Below the pieces are notes generated by a model. The model did not search any database. It saw only the letters and a program-made list of their open reading frames with translations, and had not been told where the DNA came from. Positions 15,936-24,245 of a stretch of 26,004 nucleotides of DNA are shown in pieces; position 1 is the first letter of the stretch, and every line of letters starts with the position of its first letter. The translations under genes and the position numbers were made by a program. Origin of the DNA: an uncultured Lachnospiraceae bacterium (GTDB lineage: Bacteria; Bacillota; Clostridia; Lachnospirales; Lachnospiraceae); the NCBI GenBank assembly GCA_948665105.1, contig CAPNGW010000005.1:1-26004 (forward strand). The letters are read 5' to 3'.

Positions 15936-17087
15936 CTATTCCACACGTCTGGCAACCAAAAACAATCTTCCATCTTCAATGTAATTATTACATGTGGACA
16001 AGGTGAGGAGCTGATCTCCATACTCCATATCCACCGAATCTCCATAAATATTCAGCTTCTCCACATTCTCTTTGAATACATCAAACTCCTGTTGAGAGGA
16101 GGCATTCAGAAAATTATAGTATCGAAACCTTTCTTCATCCTGGTATTCCACCTGTGCCAGGCACACAGCTATAATATCATATTTTCTCTTTTCATACAAG
16201 GTATGAAATTCAATCTGCGGGTGAGCCTTGAAATGTTCTTCCTCCTGATATTTCTTCAGTTCCCCGAACATCATGCCGCTTCGCATGTTGTGGCCATAGA
16301 GTATGAGGTTCGTATCCCCCGGCTCTAAGTGATTGCGCATATCCAGGAAAATACAGCCGTTGGCGTCCTCTTCCCCAAAAAAGTTATGCTTCAGATAATA
16401 TTCATTGCTGTCCGGGGACTGCACCACCGGATAATCCACATTGGTTTCTGCAATGGTAATCCAGCCAACCATGTCGGGATTTTGCCCATGGAAATCCACG
16501 TATTCCGGCAGTATGGTTTTGGGAACTTCCTCATTCCCCGAATCCACCTGTCCCACTTCCCCGGTCATGGCTTCTCCTCCTGAGGCATGCTCCTCCTGAG
16601 GCACTTCTTCCTCATCTTTCTCCCGATACTTCTCTTTGAGCTTTTCCGCAATGTACCCGGCCGCCCGGGAGATGTCCCGGTCCTGCTGTAGCTCCTTAAG
16701 CTCTCTGGTCCGCTGATAGCTCATCCACTCGCTTCCCACAAAGTAGAGGAAGCAGGTAACTGCCGCCACAATGCATAATATCCCGACAAGCTTCCGGGGA
16801 GAACGAGTTCTCCCCAGATTTGCCAGGTACGGTGTCTCTACGTCTGAAAGCTCTTTGTAGTCGTCCGCCAAAAGGTCGGACAGGTACAGAAGATAATCTT
16901 CGCCGATAGCACTCTGAAAGTTGATTTCATTTTGTCGGATTAAAGTATACAGCCTTAAGGCCACACCAGGTTCATTGATATCCACTTCATCCGAGATGTA
17001 TTTAATTTTCTTAACATCCTCTAAGCCCTTCTTATACTCGGTATAAGAATCAAATTGAAAGCGTCCGATATGGTATACATTTTTCAT
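15936..17087 (-). CDS. Class B sortase with N-terminal cytoplasmic extension
   Basis: This 383-residue membrane transpeptidase has the class B sortase domain at about residues 190-383. Its catalytic residues are H266 (LILYGHNMRSGMMFG), C366 (LLTLSTC) and R374 (DGRLFLVARRV). The segment NPDMVGWITI...VDYPVVQ is diagnostic of SrtB. A membrane helix lies at about 99-118, and a charged linker rich in Glu follows it (about 120-190). The first 98 residues are predicted cytoplasmic and are not part of a standard sortase. The likely substrate is the LRR protein encoded next, which ends in TPKTA. The gene starts 49 bp after the giant repeat-protein gene. Its Shine-Dalgarno is weak (GTGATG), which may keep levels low. 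Confidence 0.88.
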   Translation of the reverse strand: MKNVYHIGRFQFDSYTEYKKGLEDVKKIKYISDEVDINEPGVALRLYTLIRQNEINFQSAIGEDYLLYLSDLLADDYKELSDVETPYLANLGRTRSPRKLVGILCIVAAVTCFLYFVGSEWMSYQRTRELKELQQDRDISRAAGYIAEKLKEKYREKDEEEVPQEEHASGGEAMTGEVGQVDSGNEEVPKTILPEYVDFHGQNPDMVGWITIAETNVDYPVVQSPDSNEYYLKHNFFGEEDANGCIFLDMRNHLEPGDTNLILYGHNMRSGMMFGELKKYQEEEHFKAHPQIEFHTLYEKRKYDIIAVCLAQVEYQDEERFRYYNFLNASSQQEFDVFKENVEKLNIYGDSVDMEYGDQLLTLSTCNNYIEDGRLFLVARRVE

Positions 17088-17104
17088 AATTTCATCACAT
17101 CACT

Positions 17105-17133
17105 ATTATACCACATTTGAAGGACAAAATGCT
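17105..17133 (-). promoter_or_regulatory. Candidate extended -10 promoter for sortase and LRR genes
   Basis: On the minus strand TGG-TATAAT (17113-17105) is a perfect extended -10 box. The -35 hexamer 17 bp upstream (17133-17128, GCATTT) is poor. It would allow the sortase and LRR genes to be transcribed without the 6-kb giant gene. The resulting leader would be only about 11 nt and carry a weak ribosome site. Confidence 0.3.
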
Positions 17134-17136
17134 ATC

Positions 17137-20100
17137 CTAATTTGTTTTTACTGTGACATTCGTAAAGGGACTGAAGAAAGCCTGTCCACCCTTGGTCACA
17201 TAGGACCTTACCCGGTAGGTGTAGGACGTTCCTGGCTTCAGGCCCACAATACTGTAGCTTGTACCGCTAATACGTCCAATCCGTGTATTGTCGCTGTCAT
17301 AGATTTCATAGCCTGTCACGCCGCTCACCTGATTCCAGCTCAAGGTAATCTTCTTTCCACTGTTGGCAATTCCCTTCACACCACTCATGGGATTCACGTT
17401 AATATCAAAATTCAGAACCTTGTTTCCGGTGTAGTTTCCTCTGCCATTGATGATTACCCTTGCAGTTCCCGGCTTCTCATTGTTTAAGTACGTTACAGAA
17501 TAGTCGGTTCCGTTCTTTAAGGAGATGTCTCCGTATTTCACAGTGACTGCCGGAGTCTGGTTCTTACCGTCATAGGTCACTTTGGCGGTCATATTCGCCT
17601 GGCATTGTGCTACGCTTCTCCGGATAATCTGGAATTCAAAGCTCCTGCTTCCTCTGTAAATGCCTGTTCCGGTTACCGTGATGGTGGCTGTTCCCACATT
17701 TACGTTGTTAGCATAGCTGAGTGTATAGTCCACGTCCTTGGTGAGAACCATTCCGCCTTCACCCAGGGTCACTTTTCCCACCTTTGGTTCCACCGCTTTC
17801 CCGGTGTAGAGGTGATTATCGCCGAGACCAACTACTTCCACCACTTCACTGATATCGCGCCCGATTTCAAAGGTCACAACCTTGGTTCCTCTGTAGGCAC
17901 CGATTCCGGTAGCGGTGATGGTTGCCACGCCGGCCTCCACATTGTCGCTGTATTCCAACGTATAATCTACGTTCAACGTTAGAGCCGCGCCGTCCATGGT
18001 CAGCTTCAATTCGGGGGTTATCGGCTGCCCGGTATACTCCTGAAGCCCAATGGGCTCAGCCTCTGCAAAGCTGATATTCATCAGGATGTTAAAGCTCTTT
18101 GTAACCTCACCTGTATAATTGCCGATACCGGTGATGCGAACGGTTCCTGAGCCTGTCCCCTGGTTATCGCTGTATTCCACCTCATAGTCTACTCCCTCTG
18201 CCAGGGTTACCGGCTCCGGGTTTCCGTTCATATGAGTAACTGTAATTTCCGGCACTGCCCCGTCGGGCTGGTAGGCCGCATCTGAGACTGTAATTTGGAT
18301 GGAGCCGTCTGCTATACCTTGGGCCAAATCCTTTTGCTCAATATCGAAGTCTACCGTTAAGCTTCCCTCCAGGTTGGGACTTATACTGCTAATGGTAAGA
18401 GTACCGGCGTTTGTTCCAACGTTAAGATTTTCTCCATAAGATACGGTGTAGTCCACATCCATCCTCAGCAGATTCCCGGATGTCTCGCTACCCGCATATA
18501 CCGCCGGTACAGGCTTAATCTGCGTTGCCTGATAAATCTGCGGTTGTGTGGGCATCTTCACAATAACATATCCATCATCCATGGCGCGAGGTACAATGCT
18601 GAATTTACGCTCCACCTCTCCGGTATAGTTTCCGGTTCCTTGAATGGTGACTGTTCCGGCATCTTTTCCGGCTGTAATATTTCCGCCCCACGGCACGTCC
18701 AATCTAAAGTCTGTATCCTGCACCAGCTCCACGCTGTTCTTCGCTCCGGTGAACAGGGAATGGGCCAGGTAAATACTTTCCGGCATCACTGCACTGTCTT
18801 TTCTGCCATTATCGATAATTGCAACGTCAGGAGTGATGGTTGTTCCGGTGTAATCGGCATCCTCAACAGTAACACTGATGGGGTTCACCTCAGGGTCAAT
18901 ATTTCTTGGAAGAATTGTAAATCCCTTTTTCAGTTTACCGGCAAAGTTATTGATACCGGTAATCAGCACATGAGGCTCTGTATCTGCGGGAGCGTCCGGG
19001 TTTAAGGCCGTTCCTGCATTCATGGCATTCATGAAACTCACCACGTAATCCTTATCCTTCTCAAGTACTACGGACTCTCCCACGTCAGGGACATTGCTGC
19101 CTGGCTTATCGCTGACTGTGATATTAAGCTCCGGTGTAAACACTTCCCCCGTGTAGGTGTAGTCCTCAATGGGGTCAATGGTAACGTCATACTTGTCGAA
19201 GGAAATACCCATGATGGTGAAATATGCTCTCAGGCTTCCTACGTAATTGGTAACTCCTTCCTTGGGAGTGATAATAACGGTGGGCGGCTGCATCCCTGCC
19301 AGCTGCTCCTCATCCCAGAAGTTGGGGTCAAAGCCGTTGATATTATTCTCATATTCGATGGTAAACTCTGAATTCCCTGAAGTTGTAAACGTCCAGGTCT
19401 TACCGTCATTAGAGCTTGCTATCTTCGTTCCACCGCTTCCGTCTACACTTCCATTGTACATTTCCCGAAGAGGCGTCTGCTCCTGCTTGTTGTATGTAAC
19501 TTCCGCAAACACCAGGCGCAGTGTTCCCGCCTCATAAGCCTTCTGCAAATCGCAGGGCTTAATTATGTAAGAAAGTTCGATGGTATCTGCTGCATCCACC
19601 GGCTCAAAATTACCTATTCCGGTGATGGTAATCAGGGGCGCATCTTTCGCGTCAAGCGTTACATTGGTGGTTTCGCCGCTGTATACTGTCTCAAAATCCG
19701 TATCCAGTGTCAACTCTTTGCCCCGGTACATAATGGTCACTTCAGGCTCAATGGCGCTCTCTGTAAAGAAAGGCTCCGGGTCATATATAATCTCTGTGAC
19801 AGGCTTCACTTCTCCATTTTCATCTGTATAGACAGCTTCATAGCCTGCCTTTAAGTCGCCATAGATGGTAAAGGGAATCTCAACATCTCCGGTAAAGTTT
19901 CCGGTACCTCTTACAATCAGTGATGTTGCCCCCACTGCTTTATAGCCGCCATCTGCAGGAATAATATCATAGGTCAAAAGGCCGCCGTCCGCAACATCCT
20001 CCATGGTTATGGTGCCGTCTGCGCTCTCATAACTCAAACGGACCATATCCTCCGTAATGAGAATTTCCGGCTGTTCCACTAATACCAGCTTATTTCCGCC

Positions 20101-23100
20101 GTTTATAACCTCCGTCACTTCAGCCCTTGTCAGCTCCCGCTCCACAATGGCGAAGGTGGCCTTCATGGAACCCACATAGTTGGTTGCGGTATCTTTGGCA
20201 GTAATGGTTATATTGACCTGAGGGTTGCAGTCTGTCAGATTGGTATCGTCAAAGGTAAGGTCATAATCGCCAGCATCCACCAGAAGACCGCCGGTTTCGT
20301 TTAAGTACATAACCGTAGCTACGTCTGCAATCTCAGCTTCCGTAAATGCAGTTCCCCGGTATATCTGGTCGGGAATGGTGACCTTAAAATCCGTCTCATT
20401 CAGTTCCTTTGGCACTATCGTAAACTCTGCTACCCGATCACCGGTAAAGTTACCTGCTTTGGTGGCGGTAATCTTAATTTTGCCGGTTCCTACCCCCATG
20501 TAACCGGGAATCTCGTTGCCAGCATCATCCACATATACAAAGTCGTAGTCGGAAGCCTCCAGCTCCTGTGACATGATACTCTCCCCACCGCTTGAGTTGG
20601 TATACTTCCTCTCATACCTAATGGTAATATCATCCTTGGACAGCTTGACATTGGCGCCTGTGTATTCCTTGTCCTTAATCTCAACGACTACCTGCTTCCT
20701 GTCAGCAGCCGTCTCCCAGTCATCTGCAATACTTCCTTTAATATAGAAGTCTATGGATACACTTCCGCCGTAGTTGCCCTTTCCGGCAACTACCATCTGA
20801 GCTGTACCGATTTTGTCGTTGTTCTCATAGGAAATCTCATAGTCGGTGGTTTTTACCAATGGCCACTTGTTTCCTCCAATGGTGTACTCCAGATTGAAGG
20901 TATAGTCGTAATCACTACTATCAGGCACAACCTCCTTGCCCCAGTAAGGGAGCACAAAGTCTTTAAATTCTTTTTCCTCTCCGTTTCTATCTGAGGCAGT
21001 TACTCTCAATTCGTTCAAGTTCAATGTCTTGGGCGTAATGGTAAAGGTCTTTTCTATGGTACCAAAAAAGTTCTGGGTACCTTGGATTTTCACCGTTGCC
21101 TGGGCTATCACCTTCCCATCCCCATCATATGCCACATGGATATTATCTTTATAGGAAACAAAAAAATCTTTGCCCTCCTCCAACTGCGGCAACTCATCTA
21201 TGCCAACTCTGTATTGCAGAATTACTGGGGCTTGCAACTCCTCTCCGGTAAATTCCATACTAGGCTGGGGAAGCGTGACAAATATTGCAGTCGGATCGTT
21301 TATATCCTTTGGCTTAATCTCAAAGACTGTGGCCACCATGCCGGCATAATTGCCCAGACCCTCTATCTCCACTCTGGCATTGACGCTTGCGTTCACATTG
21401 TCGCCGCCATTTTGGAGAGTCCTTGAAACAACATAATCTCTGCCGTTTATCAGTTCAATGGGGCCTGTGAGACTCTGATAGGTCACTTTAACAGCCGGGC
21501 GAATTGCACTTCCCGTGTAGGTATATTCTCCGATTACCTCTATGGTTGTGTTTGACTCATTCAGCATCCGGGGATTGATGGTATATGTCACAGTCCGAAG
21601 TCCATTATAATTGCCCTTGCCTTCCACGTATAGCATAGCCTTATTGGTGGCACCGATGGCGGTTCCATACTCTACAGTATAGTCTGTGTTCAGCGCCAGA
21701 GTCTTCCCATTATAGCTCACCGTAACATTGGGACGAATCTCACCGCCAGTATAATCATAGGAATCTTGATCCAGCCTGACATCAATATCACTGTCCTGCA
21801 TGGACTTCTTGGCAATGGTGAACGTCACTGTCAAAGGGCCATCTACAAAATTCCCTGTATTGGATACAAGAGTCATCTTTGCCACCCCTGCCTCCTGAGC
21901 GGGTCCATTTCCCTGCTCATTTGTATATGCGGCGTCGCAGTTTGCCTTGACAATCTCTGTAATATCCTGCCCGTTCAGGGTTGCGGTGTAATCCGGCATC
22001 TGTTCTTCGGTATTATATGTTACCGGAGGAATATTGACCCTGAATCCGCCCCCCTTCAGGGAGATGGGGCTTATGGTGAATTGCTGTGGGAGATTTCCCC
22101 TGTACACTCCGGCTCCTCTTATTACCACAGAGGCATTGGAGGATGCCTCCTGATTATTCTGAAAAGTCAGGTTATAGTCAACACCTGCCACCATCCTTAC
22201 TCCGTTATCATACACCGTCACCTCCGGTGTCTGCTCTTGTCCATTATAAGTTAAGGGCCGACCTCCGTTAATGGTAACCTGAATGTCACTTGCATATTGG
22301 CCTATGTCTTTGATAATCTTAAAATACTGTGGCTGACTGGTAGAGCCCAGGTATGACCCCCGCCCGGTTACCATGAAATAGTATTCACCGGCTCTGATAA
22401 TACTTGCCTCATTGACCTGACGGTTATTTTTGTCATAGTAGGTTATGGCGTAATCAGTGTCTTTGACCAATGTAACACCATCCTTGTTTTGTACCACAAT
22501 ATCCGACGGTGTCTTACTGGTACCGTCATAAGAAAGCTCAGCTGTATAAGTAATATTCTCAAAGGGCTTGGGTTTTACACGAATTTGATAGGTTGCACTG
22601 TTGGTGCCGCCTCCCTGGGGAGTGGCTCCATAATTGTTTCGTCCGGTGACTGTGACGCCGATAGTCCCCACCGTGCCGGTATCTCCAGTGATGCTCCAGG
22701 TATAGTCGCATTTGTCCGCCTTTTCCTTTTCATCGGGATTCGTGCTGGAGCTCCAGTTCCTGTACTCCTCCTCACTGATTCCAACGAGAGCTTTTGAGGT
22801 CTCCGTATCGGTCAGGACAATCATATCTCCGGTGAAATCGCTTTCCACTTCCAATTCATCCGGCACCTGTACGGTTATCTTACCGCTCTGAATAAGCCCC
22901 GCAAGAGACCGGGCCACAATGGAGAAATTCATTTCATCAGGGCTATGGTTGACATAGGTGCCCTTACCTGTCACAACTATCCTGTAGGTTCCCACGTCCA
23001 CCATCGCATCCAGCTCAATCTTTATGTCGGGATTAGGCCTATTCTGAACCAGGTAGGCCTCAACCGTGTAGTCCGTACCTTCTGTCAAATCAACGCCTCC

Positions 23101-23280
23101 CGCCCGCACCGTAATAGTCGGCGCTATGGGCTGTCCGGTATGCATAGCGGAATAAGTAGAAAGTGTCAACTCCAGTCTCTCCTCCGCCCGTACCGTAAGA
23201 TTCGACACATGGCCCATTCCCACCAGCATGCAGATGCACAACATCACTGCCAGAATCCTCTTTCCTGAATCCTTGTACAT
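17137..23280 (-). CDS. Giant secreted protein with about 21 beta-type repeats and C-terminal fibronectin-III domain
   Basis: The protein has 2047 residues when started at the ATG at 23280, which has AGGAGG eight bases upstream. An in-frame TTG at 23286 would add two residues. A signal peptide ends near TVRA at about residue 32. About 21 divergent units of 75-110 residues then fill the protein. Each follows the pattern YTG...P.V.V...G..L....DY.V.Y..N...GTA.V.I.G.GNY.G.....F.I. They resemble bacterial Ig-like/MBG-type adhesin repeats. The last 80 or so residues form a fibronectin-III domain (KKITLSWNQVSGVTGYEIY...TYRVRSYV). I see no LPXTG-like motif, membrane anchor, SLH or choline-binding repeat, so its attachment to the cell is unexplained. 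It precedes the sortase and LRR genes on the same strand. A structural or adhesive surface role is inferred from architecture. Confidence 0.88.
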   Translation of the reverse strand: MYKDSGKRILAVMLCICMLVGMGHVSNLTVRAEERLELTLSTYSAMHTGQPIAPTITVRAGGVDLTEGTDYTVEAYLVQNRPNPDIKIELDAMVDVGTYRIVVTGKGTYVNHSPDEMNFSIVARSLAGLIQSGKITVQVPDELEVESDFTGDMIVLTDTETSKALVGISEEEYRNWSSSTNPDEKEKADKCDYTWSITGDTGTVGTIGVTVTGRNNYGATPQGGGTNSATYQIRVKPKPFENITYTAELSYDGTSKTPSDIVVQNKDGVTLVKDTDYAITYYDKNNRQVNEASIIRAGEYYFMVTGRGSYLGSTSQPQYFKIIKDIGQYASDIQVTINGGRPLTYNGQEQTPEVTVYDNGVRMVAGVDYNLTFQNNQEASSNASVVIRGAGVYRGNLPQQFTISPISLKGGGFRVNIPPVTYNTEEQMPDYTATLNGQDITEIVKANCDAAYTNEQGNGPAQEAGVAKMTLVSNTGNFVDGPLTVTFTIAKKSMQDSDIDVRLDQDSYDYTGGEIRPNVTVSYNGKTLALNTDYTVEYGTAIGATNKAMLYVEGKGNYNGLRTVTYTINPRMLNESNTTIEVIGEYTYTGSAIRPAVKVTYQSLTGPIELINGRDYVVSRTLQNGGDNVNASVNARVEIEGLGNYAGMVATVFEIKPKDINDPTAIFVTLPQPSMEFTGEELQAPVILQYRVGIDELPQLEEGKDFFVSYKDNIHVAYDGDGKVIAQATVKIQGTQNFFGTIEKTFTITPKTLNLNELRVTASDRNGEEKEFKDFVLPYWGKEVVPDSSDYDYTFNLEYTIGGNKWPLVKTTDYEISYENNDKIGTAQMVVAGKGNYGGSVSIDFYIKGSIADDWETAADRKQVVVEIKDKEYTGANVKLSKDDITIRYERKYTNSSGGESIMSQELEASDYDFVYVDDAGNEIPGYMGVGTGKIKITATKAGNFTGDRVAEFTIVPKELNETDFKVTIPDQIYRGTAFTEAEIADVATVMYLNETGGLLVDAGDYDLTFDDTNLTDCNPQVNITITAKDTATNYVGSMKATFAIVERELTRAEVTEVINGGNKLVLVEQPEILITEDMVRLSYESADGTITMEDVADGGLLTYDIIPADGGYKAVGATSLIVRGTGNFTGDVEIPFTIYGDLKAGYEAVYTDENGEVKPVTEIIYDPEPFFTESAIEPEVTIMYRGKELTLDTDFETVYSGETTNVTLDAKDAPLITITGIGNFEPVDAADTIELSYIIKPCDLQKAYEAGTLRLVFAEVTYNKQEQTPLREMYNGSVDGSGGTKIASSNDGKTWTFTTSGNSEFTIEYENNINGFDPNFWDEEQLAGMQPPTVIITPKEGVTNYVGSLRAYFTIMGISFDKYDVTIDPIEDYTYTGEVFTPELNITVSDKPGSNVPDVGESVVLEKDKDYVVSFMNAMNAGTALNPDAPADTEPHVLITGINNFAGKLKKGFTILPRNIDPEVNPISVTVEDADYTGTTITPDVAIIDNGRKDSAVMPESIYLAHSLFTGAKNSVELVQDTDFRLDVPWGGNITAGKDAGTVTIQGTGNYTGEVERKFSIVPRAMDDGYVIVKMPTQPQIYQATQIKPVPAVYAGSETSGNLLRMDVDYTVSYGENLNVGTNAGTLTISSISPNLEGSLTVDFDIEQKDLAQGIADGSIQITVSDAAYQPDGAVPEITVTHMNGNPEPVTLAEGVDYEVEYSDNQGTGSGTVRITGIGNYTGEVTKSFNILMNISFAEAEPIGLQEYTGQPITPELKLTMDGAALTLNVDYTLEYSDNVEAGVATITATGIGAYRGTKVVTFEIGRDISEVVEVVGLGDNHLYTGKAVEPKVGKVTLGEGGMVLTKDVDYTLSYANNVNVGTATITVTGTGIYRGSRSFEFQIIRRSVAQCQANMTAKVTYDGKNQTPAVTVKYGDISLKNGTDYSVTYLNNEKPGTARVIINGRGNYTGNKVLNFDINVNPMSGVKGIANSGKKITLSWNQVSGVTGYEIYDSDNTRIGRISGTSYSIVGLKPGTSYTYRVRSYVTKGGQAFFSPFTNVTVKTN

Positions 23281-23533
23281 AACCAATACCTCCTGTATAT
23301 TCTCATCTGTCCTTACTCAGAAACATTTCTTGTAGATAAGTATACGTACTCTATTTCTAATATCGGATTTATTCTACAGAAAAATTAGACTTTCGACATA
23401 TTTTTTTAATAACAGAAGATTTTTATTTTCCAGATGGCAGAATCCGCCTGTTGTGCCATTTCTTGTTTTCTTAAAAACGCTTTATAGTATCTTTAGACTT
23501 TTTTTAAATTTATTTATGATTCTTTTAGAAACT
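23281..23533 (-). promoter_or_regulatory. AT-rich leader/promoter region of the giant gene
   Basis: This stretch is much richer in A and T than its neighbours. Candidate promoters on the minus strand are TTTAAA-16-TATAAA (23508-23481), which would give a leader of about 195 nt, and an isolated TATACT (23344-23339). The leader would contain a hairpin with ATGGCA/TGCCAT arms (23434-23459). The 9-mer AAAGTCTAA occurs twice on the minus strand (23501-23493 and 23393-23385), each 6-8 bp before a possible -10 box. I see no known riboswitch class. Confidence 0.35.
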
Positions 23534-23639
23534 CGCCACACTTTGCACACATTTGGCGGTTATACTAACCATATCAACTGAAACAGCAGTTGAATGAAAA
23601 ATGACAATTTCCTTTATTCGTTGGTGTTCCCAAGGGAAC
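23534..23639. repeat. Cluster of four short dyads
   Basis: Four inverted repeats follow one another: CGCCA/TGGCG (23534-23558), GGTTA/TAACC (23558-23570), TCAACTG/CAGTTGA (23574-23593) and GTTCCC/GGGAAC (23626-23639). Together they could form a compact structured RNA on the minus strand, or regulator-binding dyads upstream of the giant gene. No known RNA family was recognised. Confidence 0.5.
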
Positions 23640-23654
23640 TCCAGAACATTTCAT
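23574..23654 (-). CDS. Possible 26-residue Cys-rich small ORF (doubtful)
   Basis: An ATG at 23654 is preceded by AGGGGGAG (23669-23662) with 7-nt spacing. It opens a 26-codon frame ending in TGA at 23574. The peptide starts MKCSGVPLGTPTNK and ends CHFSFNCCFS, with four cysteines. Against it being a gene: it lies directly after the T-tract of the XRE terminator with no clear promoter of its own, and it overlaps two of the dyads, which may instead be RNA structure. I list it because the ribosome site is good. Confidence 0.2.
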   Translation of the reverse strand: MKCSGVPLGTPTNKGNCHFSFNCCFS

Positions 23655-23669
23655 AAATTTACTCCCCCT

Positions 23670-23696
23670 AAAAAGGCGTTGCCCCCTGGCAGCGCC
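23670..23696 (-). terminator. Intrinsic terminator of the XRE regulator gene
   Basis: On the minus strand GGCGCTGCC (23696-23688) pairs with GGCAACGCC (23683-23675), with one internal mismatch, and is followed by TTTTT (23674-23670). It lies 24 nt after the stop codon and isolates the regulator gene from the giant gene downstream. Confidence 0.75.
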
Positions 23697-23719
23697 TTCC
23701 TTCCGTCTGTGGACAGTTT

Positions 23720-24079
23720 TTACTGTTTTTTCTTCTTTTGCTCCTTCTGCTTGGCATCATACCGCTGATAAAAATGCGCCTGCTCCATCAAAAGGTCCTG
23801 ATTCTCCGGTTGCAGGCTCCGGTAAATGCCCAGAAGATTCCCCTCTCTGGCATCCTGAATTTCCTGAGAAGCTCTCCTTAAGTTGGTAACACCCAGAAGA
23901 TAGTCTGTGGAAACTTCAAAATATTCCGCCATGCGGATAATGGTTTCATGGTCCGGCTGCCGGTGCCCCTTGATATATCCGTTCAAGGTGGACGGTACGA
24001 TATGCAGATCTTTCGCTATTTGCCGTTGGGTTAGCTCCCGCTCCTCCAAAAGTTCTTCCAGCCTCTCTCCCAGAGTCAT
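23720..24079 (-). CDS. XRE-family (Cro/CI-type) transcriptional regulator
   Basis: This 119-residue protein has an N-terminal helix-turn-helix at about residues 5-60 (LTQRQIAKDLHIVPSTLNGYIKGHRQPDHETIIRMAEYF) ending in the common STDYLLG cap. A short helical tail is rich in Lys and Gln (DAKQKEQKKKK). It would bind DNA as a dimer. I place the start at the ATG at 24079 because GAGAGGT lies just upstream; a GTG at 24088 is inside that site. The gene is monocistronic, with its own terminator. The CGCGTA array at 24144-24189 is a likely operator for autoregulation. No phage genes are nearby, so a housekeeping or surface-gene role is possible. Confidence 0.85.
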   Translation of the reverse strand: MTLGERLEELLEERELTQRQIAKDLHIVPSTLNGYIKGHRQPDHETIIRMAEYFEVSTDYLLGVTNLRRASQEIQDAREGNLLGIYRSLQPENQDLLMEQAHFYQRYDAKQKEQKKKKQ

Positions 24080-24143
24080 CCAAATCACCTCTCTTGCAAC
24101 ATATTAAGGGATTTGAATGTCCATAAATAAAAAATCCTCAAAC

Positions 24144-24189
24144 CGCGTACTGAGTTCCATAATCGCGTATATAGTACGCGTTTCGCGTA
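24144..24189. promoter_or_regulatory. Phased CGCGTA operator array upstream of the XRE gene
   Basis: CGCGTA occurs at 24144-24149, 24164-24169 and 24184-24189, exactly 20 bp apart. A fourth copy lies in inverse orientation (TACGCG, 24175-24180). The last two form TACGCG-TTT-CGCGTA, a 15-bp dyad. The array lies 65-110 bp upstream of the regulator's start. Twenty-bp phasing puts the sites on nearly the same face of the helix, as expected for cooperative dimers. Confidence 0.6.
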
Positions 24190-24200
24190 TTTGTTGTGAC

Positions 24201-24221
24201 AAAAGCTTCCCTGACAGGAAG
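24201..24221 (-). terminator. Weak possible terminator of the reductase gene
   Basis: CTTCC (24206-24210) and GGAAG (24217-24221) form a short 5-bp stem with a 6-nt loop. On the minus strand it is followed by CTTTTGTC. The stem is short and the U run is only four bases, so termination may be inefficient. Confidence 0.3.
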
Positions 24222-24245
24222 TAGTTTTCCCACTTATCAGCTAAT

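Noticed and set aside
23281..23534. Possible cyclic-di-GMP or other riboswitch in the giant gene's leader
   Set aside because: I compared it with the GEMM-I and class II consensus cores and found neither. Only simple hairpins are present.
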